49,800 bases of DNA from AWTP1-13 sp035762425. Its GTDB lineage: Bacteria > Pseudomonadota > Alphaproteobacteria > Rhizobiales > Hyphomicrobiaceae. Positions 32,578-40,906 of this stretch are shown here, one piece after another (position 1 is the stretch's first letter; each line of letters starts with the position of its first letter). The position numbers and the translations under genes are program-made. The notes below the pieces were generated by a model. That model saw nothing but the letters and a program-made list of their open reading frames with translations. It had not been told where the DNA came from and did not search any database. The stretch is from contig DASTOW010000071.1 of the NCBI GenBank assembly GCA_035762425.1, positions 1 to 49,800 on the forward strand, written 5' to 3'.

Positions 32578-32931
32578 TCACCACTTTCCGTCGCGCACCT
32601 CCCTAACTACCTTCACGATCGCGTGGTTCGGAGCGTTTTTGAGCTGACGGATCAGCTCGGCGAACTGCTTGGGCCGGCGCAGAATGATGGCTTGCAGATC
32701 GCTCGACACCTTGCCGGCCATAGCCAGCAACACGTCGCCGTCCTCACCCAGATCCGCTGCCAACCTGACAATGGTCGCTTCCGACGGTGGCGGCACGAGG
32801 CCGCGCTCGACCTTGCTCAGGTATGCCGGCTCGACATCGATGCGCTGCGCCACCTGACGCAGGCTGAACCGCGGATCCGTTGCAGCGAGCGCCTCGCGCG
32901 CGTTGCGGATGTGGTCACCGAAGCCAGCCAT
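32578..32931 (-). CDS. Xre-family helix-turn-helix regulator
   Basis: The protein is 117 residues. The N-terminal Cro/CI helix-turn-helix reads FSLRQVAQRIDVEPAYLSKVERGLVPPPSE, followed by AADLGEDGDVLLAMAGKV and a C-terminal helical region, RPKQFAELIRQLKNAPNHAIVKVVREV. Proteins with this extended C-terminal half are dimeric repressors. The ATG at 32931 follows directly on a dyad and promoter-like elements that would make its message leaderless. It lies upstream of the unknown 352-residue protein and probably controls both. No toxin-like gene is adjacent, so a toxin-antitoxin role is less likely than simple autoregulation. Confidence 0.88.
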   Translation of the reverse strand: MAGFGDHIRNAREALAATDPRFSLRQVAQRIDVEPAYLSKVERGLVPPPSEATIVRLAADLGEDGDVLLAMAGKVSSDLQAIILRRPKQFAELIRQLKNAPNHAIVKVVREVRDGKW

Positions 32932-32935
32932 GTGG

Positions 32936-32967
32936 AGTGTGTACTACATAGTCAACACTGGAGTCAA
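32936..32967 (-). promoter_or_regulatory. Dyad operator overlapping the Xre promoter
   Basis: A 24-bp dyad (32936-32959) has arms AGTGT-2nt-ACTA and TAGT-2nt-ACACT around CA, 9 of 11 positions symmetric. On the minus strand TTGACT (32967-32962) and TACACA (32943-32938) are spaced 18 nt, giving a predicted start at about 32931, the Xre ATG. The dyad covers the spacer and -10, as expected for autorepression. Confidence 0.5.
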
Positions 32968-33118
32968 GCGAGCGGGTCAAGTGAAGATGAAATGTGCGGC
33001 CGGCGGTGGCCTAGCGAGGTCGGATAGGCCATGTGAGTACCGGACCGTGTCATGCCACGAGGTGGCTGCGAAACGATCGGGTGGTGTCGTACGGTCACTG
33101 GGCACCGGGATGCATCGC

Positions 33119-33943
33119 ATGAGCGATTTGCAATTGCACGAAGTCGCCGGTTCCTTTGTGTTTCCAGACAATGCCGCTGGTCCGCGCCGGTCGATGCGAA
33201 TCTTTTATTATCGCCCTCAATCATGCGTACGCGATGCGCGCGTTGTCATCGCCATGCATGGTCTTGACCGCGCTGCCGCGTATTTTCGCGATGTGTTAGC
33301 GGGCCAGGCGGAACGCAACGGACAGATCGTCTTGGTGCCGGAGTTCGACATGGGGGCATTCCCGGATGTGTACGCGTACAACTACGGCAACGTTAAGCTC
33401 GCACCACCGAGCCTGACGGTCATGCCTCGTAGTCTTTGGACTTTCGGCATCATCGATCGGCTGTTCCAAAGTGTGCGCATCTCCATCGCCTCCAATCGTG
33501 ACACCTTCGCTCTGTTTGGAAATTCTGCTGGCTCTCAGTTCGTGCTGCGCTGTCTAACGCTGACGCCAGCTGCTGCAGTGGACATGGCCGTCGCTGCCAA
33601 TGCTGGAATGTATATGCTGCCCGATCTGGCCGTCGATTATCCTGTGGGAATGGGTGGCCTTGATGTCGATGAGATGCAACTGCGCCGATACCTTGGGCGG
33701 CGTGTGACGATCTTGCTCGGCGATGCCGACACGGATGGTGCGGCACCCGACCTACCTCGCACCGAGACGGCCATGGCTCAGGGGCCACACCGCTTGGCGC
33801 GCGGCCTCTGGCATTTCGAGCATTGCCGCAAGCTCGCAGACAGCCTTGGTGCGGTGTTGGGCTGGAAGCTGGACATCGTCCCAGGAGCCGGACACGTCAG
33901 CCAGAAAATCTTCGACCGAGCCCTCGATATCCTTGTCAACTAA
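33119..33943 (+). CDS. Alpha/beta hydrolase, PHB depolymerase/esterase-like
   Basis: The protein is 274 residues. The serine nucleophile is in LFGNSAGSQFVL, the early segment VVIAMHGLDRAAAYFRDVLAGQAERNGQIVLVPEFD resembles the oxyanion/PHB depolymerase-type fold, and the C-terminal His is in VPGAGHVSQKIFDRALD. No signal peptide is visible. The start is either ATG 33119 or ATG 33110; GGGA suits the former, and upstream in-frame sequence is unconserved. Codon use is less GC-biased than in neighbours (for example the stretch around 33190-33240), which hints at a different origin. Substrate unknown. Confidence 0.72.
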   Translation: MSDLQLHEVAGSFVFPDNAAGPRRSMRIFYYRPQSCVRDARVVIAMHGLDRAAAYFRDVLAGQAERNGQIVLVPEFDMGAFPDVYAYNYGNVKLAPPSLTVMPRSLWTFGIIDRLFQSVRISIASNRDTFALFGNSAGSQFVLRCLTLTPAAAVDMAVAANAGMYMLPDLAVDYPVGMGGLDVDEMQLRRYLGRRVTILLGDADTDGAAPDLPRTETAMAQGPHRLARGLWHFEHCRKLADSLGAVLGWKLDIVPGAGHVSQKIFDRALDILVN

Positions 33944-34060
33944 GCGTCACGATTATTCAGAAGCATCTGGTTGGGGTCACAGACGGTGTGACCTTCATGT
34001 CGGCTCCCTGTTCTAGATGCAGCAGCAAACGCGCGGCGCGGCACAGTCACACGACCCAAG

Positions 34061-34504
34061 CTAATCCCGCTGCGGCGCTTGGGCGTCGATGCGGAAGGCC
34101 GCAAAGCGCATGCCGAAGTAGGCAAAGAACATCGCCACGATGGACGAGGCGAGCAGCGCCACGAGTGGCTCGGTTGTCGGCTGCACCAGCAGGATGGCGA
34201 CGAACACGCCGTAATTGATGGCCGACACCATCCAGCCAACAGCCACGTAGCGCAGGAACTCGGCCACCGTCGGCGGCGTCTTGAGCGCGAACGTGAAGGT
34301 GCGGTGCGAGAGCCAGCCGGACGCCATGGCAATCGAGATCGCGGCAATCCTGGCAATGAATGGGTGTATGCCGAACAAGACGGTCAGCAGCTTCAAGATG
34401 GCGGCGTCGACGCTGAGCGATATGAGACCGCAGATGAGAAAGGCCAGCCCATGCCGCAGCGGGTGCTGGGCGCCCGGCACTACTCTAGCCCAGCGCTCGT
34501 TCAT
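34061..34504 (-). CDS. GtrA-family membrane protein (lipid-linked sugar flippase)
   Basis: The protein is 147 residues with four predicted membrane helices (about 18-40, 44-64, 82-106 and 112-134), the size and topology of GtrA, which helps move undecaprenyl-phosphate-sugars across the inner membrane. The motif ASGWLSHRTFTFAL resembles the GtrA N(Y/F)xxxRxxxF region. Its ATG at 34504 overlaps the stop of the upstream deacetylase gene (ATGA), so the two are translationally coupled. It is the last gene of the minus-strand envelope operon. Confidence 0.88.
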   Translation of the reverse strand: MNERWARVVPGAQHPLRHGLAFLICGLISLSVDAAILKLLTVLFGIHPFIARIAAISIAMASGWLSHRTFTFALKTPPTVAEFLRYVAVGWMVSAINYGVFVAILLVQPTTEPLVALLASSIVAMFFAYFGMRFAAFRIDAQAPQRD

Positions 34505-35361
34505 GCCGTTGGATCCGCCTGCGACCAGTCGAAGGTCGCGCCGTCACCCTGTCGCGCGGGTCGCCAGATGCGCTTCATCAAGGTCAAGTTCGCCATCAGC
34601 GCCTCATACTCCATGCGGCGGCGATTGACGACAGGGTCCAGGCTGGCCAGCTCTGCGTCCGGATGACCCGGATGGCACATGACGAGATGCCGCCGGCCGG
34701 GAGCCGACAGGGCCTGCTCCAGTTCCTCGGCATAGGGCTGGCGCTCATCGAAGCGTGAAAAACCGGCGAAACCGTCATTGGTGTGCAGCCCTCGCTTGTG
34801 CGCGGAGCCGGCGAACCCGAAAGCGAGCGCAGCGACGGTCAGCGCCTTCGGCACACTGGCGCGGCGTGCAAGGATGGCGCCCAGCCGGTCGGAAGGATCA
34901 CGCAAGAGCGGCGGGCGAACCCGATAGCGGCGCTCAACCTCCTTGAACAGCGCGCGCCGTACGCCTGGCAGCACCTGCACGTGCTGATGTCCATCGATGT
35001 GATCAGGCGGAAAGCCGAGCACCGCCTCGAAGCGATCAAGTTGCCGGCCGATTTCGGCAGCGATCTCCCCCGCATCGAGCACACCGCCGAGCGCCCATAC
35101 GGTCAGGTTGGCCAGGGGCGGCAAGATCCCTTGTGGGGCGAGCCGGGGCATCTGACCGAGCGGTTGGCCCAGCGTCAGGTTGAGATGGAGGCCGATCGAA
35201 AGGTGTCCGCGGTGCACCAGCAGGCGGGGCGCCATGCGTGGCCAATGGCTGGAGGTCGTCAGAACACTGGTTGCCGACAGCCGGCGGGCGGCCGCCAGCT
35301 CGCCAATGGCGCGTGACACCCCTTCCGTCATCGCATAGTCGTCGGCACACAGAATGATCAT
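34501..35361 (-). CDS. ChbG/YdjC-family carbohydrate deacetylase
   Basis: The protein is 286 residues. The family signature ILCADDYAMTEGVSRAI carries the metal-binding Asp pair Asp7-Asp8; His59 (GLHLNLTLGQPL) and His121, His125, His127 (DHIDGHQHVQVLP) complete the site. YdjC enzymes deacetylate N-acetylated sugars; one member, NaxD of Francisella, acts on undecaprenyl-phosphate-N-acetylgalactosamine. The neighbouring DPM1-like transferase and GtrA flippase fit a lipid-linked substrate better than free chitobiose. ATG 35361 is chosen as the start of the conserved domain; a longer frame to 35475 overlaps the glycosyltransferase gene. Confidence 0.87.
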   Translation of the reverse strand: MIILCADDYAMTEGVSRAIGELAAARRLSATSVLTTSSHWPRMAPRLLVHRGHLSIGLHLNLTLGQPLGQMPRLAPQGILPPLANLTVWALGGVLDAGEIAAEIGRQLDRFEAVLGFPPDHIDGHQHVQVLPGVRRALFKEVERRYRVRPPLLRDPSDRLGAILARRASVPKALTVAALAFGFAGSAHKRGLHTNDGFAGFSRFDERQPYAEELEQALSAPGRRHLVMCHPGHPDAELASLDPVVNRRRMEYEALMANLTLMKRIWRPARQGDGATFDWSQADPTA

Positions 35362-35392
35362 GCTGGCAACGTCGTCGATGACCGAGGCCGCG

Positions 35393-36430
35393 TCATCGCT
35401 CGTGCCGACGCGTGGGAAGGGCCAATTGCGCACCCTTGGCTGCTGTGTCCTCGTCGATTCCCAGTGTGTCGGCAACGAGGAACAAAGGACGGCCCTTCAC
35501 TTCTTCGTACATGCGGCCGAGATACTCGCCGATCACGCCGAGCGAGATGAGTTGCACGCCGGCAAAGAACATGACGGAGATGATCAGCGTCGGGAAGCCA
35601 GGCACGTCGGCGCCGAAGATGAGCGTCTTGACGAGAATGAACATGGCGTAGCAAAGCGCCAGAAATGAGATGACGAGCCCGAGATAGGACCACACCCGCA
35701 GCGGGATCGTTGTGAACGAGGCGATGCCGTCGAGGGCAAAGCGCAGCAAGGCGCGCGGTCGCCAGCGCGACACCCCGCCGGTGCGCGGCTCGACGTGGAA
35801 GGGTACGCCGATCGAGCGGAAGCCCATCCACGCAAACAGGCCCTTGTTAAAGCGCACGCGCTCGCGCATCAGGTTCATGGCGTCGACCGCCTTGCGGTCG
35901 AGCAGGCGGAAGTCGCCGGCGCCCTCGGGCAGGCTGGTTCCGCTCAGTTTCTGGAAGGCGACGTAGAAGGCGCGGGCCGACCAGCGATGCAGCAGCGAGT
36001 CGGCATGCCGGTCGATGCGCTGCCCGAACACCACGTCGTAGCCTTGACGCCAGTGGTCGACGAAGGTGGCGATCAGTTCGGGCGGGTGCTGCAGGTCGGC
36101 GTCGATGATGACGGCGGCGTCGCCGGTTGTGTAGCTCAAGCCGGCGGCCGTCGCGATTTCCTTGCCGAAGTTGCGGCTCAGCGAAATGGATTTGAAGCGC
36201 GCATCCTGGTCGTGCAGGCGCCTGAGGATGGCGAGCGTGTTGTCGGTCGATCCGTCATCGACGCAAATCACCTCCCAGTCGCAGCCGAGGCCGTCCAGAA
36301 CCGGGCGCAGCCGCTCGACCAGTGGGCCCAACCCATTCTCCTCGTTGAGCATGGGTACGACCACCGAGATCTTGCGGTGCTGCCTTTCGCCCTGCAGCGC
36401 CGGGCGAATGAAGGTTTGCGGTTCCGTCAT
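35393..36430 (-). CDS. DPM1-like family 2 glycosyltransferase (polyprenyl-phosphate sugar synthase)
   Basis: The protein is 345 residues. The GT2 domain shows VVVPMLNEENGL, nucleotide-binding DDGSTDNT at 58-65, IIDADLQHPPELI at 108-120 and GAGDFRLLDRKAVDAM, all typical of the DPM1/ArnC/GtrB subfamily that transfers a sugar from a nucleotide to undecaprenyl phosphate. Two membrane helices near the C-terminus (about 240-262 and 272-300) match GtrB. The sugar cannot be read from sequence. ATG 36430 is chosen; the 25-codon extension is Arg/Pro-rich and unconserved. The deacetylase gene follows after 31 nt. Confidence 0.92.
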   Translation of the reverse strand: MTEPQTFIRPALQGERQHRKISVVVPMLNEENGLGPLVERLRPVLDGLGCDWEVICVDDGSTDNTLAILRRLHDQDARFKSISLSRNFGKEIATAAGLSYTTGDAAVIIDADLQHPPELIATFVDHWRQGYDVVFGQRIDRHADSLLHRWSARAFYVAFQKLSGTSLPEGAGDFRLLDRKAVDAMNLMRERVRFNKGLFAWMGFRSIGVPFHVEPRTGGVSRWRPRALLRFALDGIASFTTIPLRVWSYLGLVISFLALCYAMFILVKTLIFGADVPGFPTLIISVMFFAGVQLISLGVIGEYLGRMYEEVKGRPLFLVADTLGIDEDTAAKGAQLALPTRRHER

Positions 36431-36518
36431 CGACAAACAGGTGGACTTCGCAGGAGGCCTATGCAAGGGCGCGCTTGTCCTGGCATGCAAGCGAGCCGAT
36501 GGCAAGCCGTGGGAAAAC

Positions 36519-36566
36519 GTTGCCGGACAGGTTGCTGGACAGGTTGCTGGACGGGTTGCTGGACGG
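36519..36566. repeat. Tandem repeat, four 12-bp copies
   Basis: GTTGCCGGACAG, GTTGCTGGACAG, GTTGCTGGACGG and GTTGCTGGACGG run head to tail in the gap between the sulfatase-fold gene and the glycosyltransferase gene. The unit is a multiple of three, but I see no real gene across it. It lies 8 nt past the stop of the upstream gene. Confidence 0.9.
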
Positions 36567-36574
36567 GGCGACCG

Positions 36575-38332
36575 CTAGCGGGCCGCCATGATGCCGGAGT
36601 CGATCAGCCGACGATGAAACGCCAAAATCTCATTGCGCTGCGAACAGCCGTTGTAGCGGCCCTTGCACAGATACATCAGACGTTTGCGCTCATTGTGTGA
36701 ATCCGACAGCGGCAGGCCGGCCAAGTCGAGTATGACCGTGCTCACAAAAGGCACGTCCAGGGTCTCGAACTGGGGCTGCGTCGGCACGCGATAGTTGACT
36801 CCCCGAGCCGCATAGTAGGTGAGGAAGCCGATCGAGTCCGGATGCAGTGCAACATCCTCGGCTTCCGTCTCGCTATTGAAGCCCAGCAGCATGCGGGTCG
36901 CCATGGGATGGTGGTCGCCGTAGTGCACGATCAGGAAGCGCTCGCCGGGGAAACGGCGGGGCAACTCGGCCATCAGGTAGTCGAAGTCCATCTTGGCCAT
37001 CGAGACGCGGCGCAGATACTCGTGCATCTCGGGATCGGTGCCGGGCCCGCCGCCCGCCGCCTCGACCTCGGGATTGAAGGCGAAGTCGTACGGCCAATGT
37101 GCCGACATGGTCTGAATGAAGAGGAACATCGGCTTCTTCGATGTGCGCACGTGGCGGTCCAGCTCGGCCATGGAGTTGTCGTAGTAGAACCGGTCGCGCT
37201 CCTGGGCGGTGGCCGCGCCTTGCGACTTCATGTCGAAGATCTCGCGCAGTCCGATCGAGGCGTAGAACTTGTCGTTCGACACGAAGTTGCGCATCATCGG
37301 GTAGAACACGACGTTGCGATATCCGCAGCGCTCGAGTGCTTGCGGCAGCGTGTCCTTCAGCTTGTTCTGGGTGAAGGTCTGTACGAACTGACGCATGCCG
37401 CCGAACGAATGCGTGGACACACCGGCCAGCAGCGAGAACTCCGTCAGCCAGGACGCGCCACCATAGGTCTCGACGCGCATCTGGTGCAGGTTGGCGTCGT
37501 CGGACAGGAACAGCGGGTCGACGGCGTGGTCATAGCTCAGTTGTTTGAACAGCGAGGGCTGAACGACCGATTCCTGGTGGATCAGGATGATGTGCGGCGG
37601 CTTTGTATTGGTGTCGCACCTGCCGGGAATGGTGAAGGCCGGCGTTGCCGCCGCCGCCTTCGGCGCGGCTTCCAGCAGTGCGCCGCGCCATAGCGTTTCC
37701 AGCGTCTCGGCCCATGACGCGTAGAACGATGAGACATACAGGTTCTGGTAGTAGAACTGCATGTGGCGGCGCTCGCCCTTCGTCTCGGCCCCGTACCAGG
37801 CAACGGCCATGAAGAGAAGGCCGGCAATGGCCGACCATTTGCGGTCCACACGAATGCTGTCGGCGTGATAGGCGAGGCGTGCGACGATCGCGGTTGCGAG
37901 CAATGCGCCAAGCAAACCAAGGACATAGCGGCGGTGGTCGCTCCACAGATAGCTGATGGTCGACCAGGAGCTCAGATAGAAGAACAGATCGTAGGCGTGC
38001 ACGACCATGTTCATGGTGGCGCGCTTGACCGATGCCGCGGCGGCAATGGTCCCAATCAGCGCTGCCATCAGCAGCATGGAAAACAGAACCCTACGCGAGA
38101 TCAAGGCAATCAGGGCAACGAGCGCCATGGTGACGCCGGCCGTAAAGACGATGTTGGGAAACTCGCCCTCATCGTTCCAGAAATGATGCAGCAGGACGGC
38201 GGCGATGAACGCCGCAAGGGCCCAAGCCGTGGTCGTGCGCAGGGGCGCAGGCCTAAAAAAAAGCGCCCGCTGGGCGCGCAGACCGGCCAGGCGCCAGAAC
38301 CCCTTCTGAACTATGACCGTCTGATCTGTCAT
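36575..38332 (-). CDS. LTA-synthase/sulfatase-fold membrane phosphotransferase
   Basis: The protein is 585 residues. About five membrane helices in the first 200 residues anchor a periplasmic alkaline-phosphatase-fold domain. PHIILIHQESVVQPS marks its first metal site, VETYGGASWLTEFSLLAG probably carries the nucleophile, QTMSAHWPYDF follows and HYGDHHPMATR carries C-terminal metal ligands. Family members move phosphoglycerol or phosphoethanolamine to glycans or lipids; the exact substrate here is unknown. ATG 38332 is preferred over GTG 38365; neither has a good ribosome site. It is the first gene of the envelope operon with the glycosyltransferase, deacetylase and GtrA flippase. Confidence 0.82.
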   Translation of the reverse strand: MTDQTVIVQKGFWRLAGLRAQRALFFRPAPLRTTTAWALAAFIAAVLLHHFWNDEGEFPNIVFTAGVTMALVALIALISRRVLFSMLLMAALIGTIAAAASVKRATMNMVVHAYDLFFYLSSWSTISYLWSDHRRYVLGLLGALLATAIVARLAYHADSIRVDRKWSAIAGLLFMAVAWYGAETKGERRHMQFYYQNLYVSSFYASWAETLETLWRGALLEAAPKAAAATPAFTIPGRCDTNTKPPHIILIHQESVVQPSLFKQLSYDHAVDPLFLSDDANLHQMRVETYGGASWLTEFSLLAGVSTHSFGGMRQFVQTFTQNKLKDTLPQALERCGYRNVVFYPMMRNFVSNDKFYASIGLREIFDMKSQGAATAQERDRFYYDNSMAELDRHVRTSKKPMFLFIQTMSAHWPYDFAFNPEVEAAGGGPGTDPEMHEYLRRVSMAKMDFDYLMAELPRRFPGERFLIVHYGDHHPMATRMLLGFNSETEAEDVALHPDSIGFLTYYAARGVNYRVPTQPQFETLDVPFVSTVILDLAGLPLSDSHNERKRLMYLCKGRYNGCSQRNEILAFHRRLIDSGIMAAR

Positions 38333-38848
38333 GGGACAATCGCCGTACTGTCGCTCAACTGTCACAAATCATCACAGGGCCGATGAACCCGCAATGAAGA
38401 CCTGACCAGGCCGTTAGCGACTGTGGGCTGGCGAGACCCGGCTGCAACGCTTTGAGGGCAACCACCTGCGTGTGCAGATGTATGAATAACACATTGAGTT
38501 AATTATAAGATTTTAATGGATGGACGGCTGAAAGCGGCAGCTCGGGTGGAACCGGAGACATACATCCTGCGTTCATCTTCGTCCGCGTATCGATAGCGAA
38601 CCCGCCGACGACGTCCACGTCGGATGCATGCCGGCGGGGCGGCTTCGTCTGCAACAGCTGCACGCTTGTTGTGGGGATGGCGCCGGGCAATCCGGCGGCG
38701 TGATGCCGCTTGTGCGATCAACCTCGGGGAAGGGAAGCTTATTCTCTATCTCGGTGTAACAACTTGTGACGCGGCGTTGCTGGCGTCGCCTTTACAAGAC
38801 CTCAATAGTTGGCACATATGCGCGCCGGCACGCCGTTTGGAGAGTTCG
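38333..38848. other. Long divergent intergenic region upstream of ribA
   Basis: This 516-bp stretch has no convincing gene. It contains an AT-rich patch at 38484-38520 and a nested hairpin, outer stem CCCGCCG (38601-38607) with CGGCGGG (38632-38638) and inner stem CGACG (38609-38613) with CGTCG (38618-38622). I compared it by eye with the FMN riboswitch consensus and see no match. Promoters of the envelope operon and ribA must lie here. Confidence 0.4.
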
Positions 38849-39478
<630 letters not shown>

Positions 39479-39481
<3 letters not shown>

Positions 39482-39534
39482 GGGCCAGTCTCTAGGGTCC
39501 AGTCTCTAGGGGCCAGTCCTTAGGGGCCAGTGCA
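39479..39534 (+). repeat. Tandem repeat, four 14-bp copies starting at the ribA stop codon
   Basis: TAGGGGCCAGTCTC, TAGGGTCCAGTCTC, TAGGGGCCAGTCCT and TAGGGGCCAGTGCA follow one another. The first TAG is the stop codon of ribA, so every copy begins with TAG. The unit of 14 bp puts stop codons in changing frames. The ribA terminator follows 28 nt later. Confidence 0.92.
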
Positions 39535-39562
39535 GCCGCTCATTCGATCATCGAGAATTTGC

Positions 39563-39592
39563 AAAGGCAGCGACCGGGTCGCTGCCTTTTCT
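39563..39592 (+). terminator. Intrinsic terminator of ribA
   Basis: AAAGGCAGCGAC (39563-39574) pairs perfectly with GTCGCTGCCTTT (39578-39589) around CGG, and a T-run continues to 39590 before CTTG. The A and T tails make it usable on both strands. It ends the ribA unit before the TRAP operon. Confidence 0.92.
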
Positions 39593-39688
39593 TGTTGGCT
39601 TGGGGCAATCTGGAGAAGCCAATTTGCAAGCCGCCGGGGTGCTCTACGCGGCCGCACGATTTAGCCTTTAGATCAATATTTGGCGGTC

Positions 39689-39717
39689 TTGTCAGGCGAC
39701 AGCCAGATAGCTAGGCT
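39689..39717 (+). promoter_or_regulatory. Putative promoter of the TRAP operon
   Basis: TTGTCA (39689-39694) and TAGGCT (39712-39717) are 17 nt apart, about 95 nt before dctP and in a locally AT-rich stretch that starts near 39655. The match is moderate and no activator site was identified. The rest of the 219-bp gap after the ribA terminator shows no gene. Confidence 0.35.
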
Positions 39718-39811
39718 GCCCCAAAGTCGTCGGGTCATCGTACAAATTTGGCCGCGCCCCTGGGAGCGGGTTGCCGGACGACAACAAGAATGTGCCCGAG
39801 GAGGAAAATCG

Positions 39812-40795
39812 ATGCTGACCAAGCCAATTCACGCATGTGGCGCGCTTGCCGTTGTCGCCACGCTAGCCTGGGGGCCGGCCGTAGCCGTGGCCCAGACCAA
39901 GCTCAAGTGGGCGCATGTGTACGAAATCGCTGAGCCTTACCACACCGAAGCGGTGTGGGCCGGCGAAGAAATAAAGAAGCGCACCAACGGCAAGTACGAG
40001 ATCCAGGTCTTCCCGGCCTCACAACTCGGCAACGAGAACCAGATCAACGAAGCGCTCGGGCTTGGCACCGTGGACATGATCTACACAGGTGTCGCGTTCG
40101 CCGGATCGATCCACAAGCCGATCGCCATCACCAACGCGCCGTTCGTGCTGCGCGACTTCGATCACTTCATGGCCTACCGGGCGAGCCCGCTGTTCCGCAG
40201 CATCGCCAAGGGCTACGAGGACAAGACCAAGCACAAGGTCGTCACGCTGACCTACTACGGGCAGCGCATGGTGACGGGCAACAAGGAGATCAAGAAGCCC
40301 GAGGATATGAAGGGCATGAAGTTGCGCGTGCCGCCGGCGCCGCTGTTCCTCATGTTCACCAAGTCGGTGGGCGCCAACGCCACGCCGATCGCCTTCGCCG
40401 AGGTCTACCTGGCCCTGCAGCAAGGCACGGTGGACGGACAGGAGAACCCCCTGCCGACCATCATGGCCAAGAAGTTCTACGAGGTGCAGTCGCACATCAT
40501 GCTGACGGGCCACATCACCGAGTCGCTGCTAACCATCGTCGGCAGCCACGTGTGGCCCAAGCTGACGGACGATGAGAAGAAGATTTTCGAGGAGGTGCTG
40601 GCGGAGGCCGCCAACAAGGCGACCGGGCAGATCCGGGCGTCCGAGCAGAAGCTGGTCGATGAGTTCAAGAAGCTCGGCAAGAACGTGGTCGAGGTGGACC
40701 GTGCGGCGTTCCGCGCTGCTGCCTTGCCGCTGCACAACGATGGCAGTGGCGGCTGGAGCCAGGCCGAGTACGACCAGCTCCAGGCGATCAAGTAG
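39812..40795 (+). CDS. dctP: TRAP transporter substrate-binding protein (DctP family)
   Basis: Periplasmic receptor of a tripartite ATP-independent transporter, 327 residues. A signal peptide (MLTKPIHACGALAVVATLAW, cleaved near AVAVAQ) precedes KLKWAHVYEIAEPYHTEAVWAGEEIKKRTNGKYEIQVFP. The ligand-side segment GMKLRVPPAPLFLMFTKSVGA contains the conserved Arg for a carboxylate, and ALQQGTVDGQENPLPTI is the family signature. So an organic acid is the likely ligand, which fits DctP proteins generally. A strong GAGGAGG lies 6 nt before ATG 39812. dctQ follows after a 111-nt gap. Confidence 0.94.
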   Translation: MLTKPIHACGALAVVATLAWGPAVAVAQTKLKWAHVYEIAEPYHTEAVWAGEEIKKRTNGKYEIQVFPASQLGNENQINEALGLGTVDMIYTGVAFAGSIHKPIAITNAPFVLRDFDHFMAYRASPLFRSIAKGYEDKTKHKVVTLTYYGQRMVTGNKEIKKPEDMKGMKLRVPPAPLFLMFTKSVGANATPIAFAEVYLALQQGTVDGQENPLPTIMAKKFYEVQSHIMLTGHITESLLTIVGSHVWPKLTDDEKKIFEEVLAEAANKATGQIRASEQKLVDEFKKLGKNVVEVDRAAFRAAALPLHNDGSGGWSQAEYDQLQAIK

Positions 40796-40906
40796 GTCTG
40801 ATCCATCAGGCAGGCGTCCGCCTCCCTGTCTCATGTCCACGCTGAGTATCGATCGGGCTGCGGCCGCAGCGGCAGTGGCCCGATTGTGACGGCCTTGGGG
40901 AAGATA

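Noticed and set aside
32578..32931. Toxin-antitoxin pair with the Xre protein as antitoxin
   Set aside because: The partner is 352 residues with no toxin motif, and the gene sizes and order do not fit known Xre-linked toxins.
36519..36566. Possible CRISPR repeats here and at 39479-39534 and 49429-49488
   Set aside because: The copies are directly adjacent without spacers and are only 12-14 bp; no cas genes are present.
38597..38848. FMN riboswitch upstream of ribA
   Set aside because: A CCGGCGG string is present, but the conserved junction sequences of the RFN element are absent.
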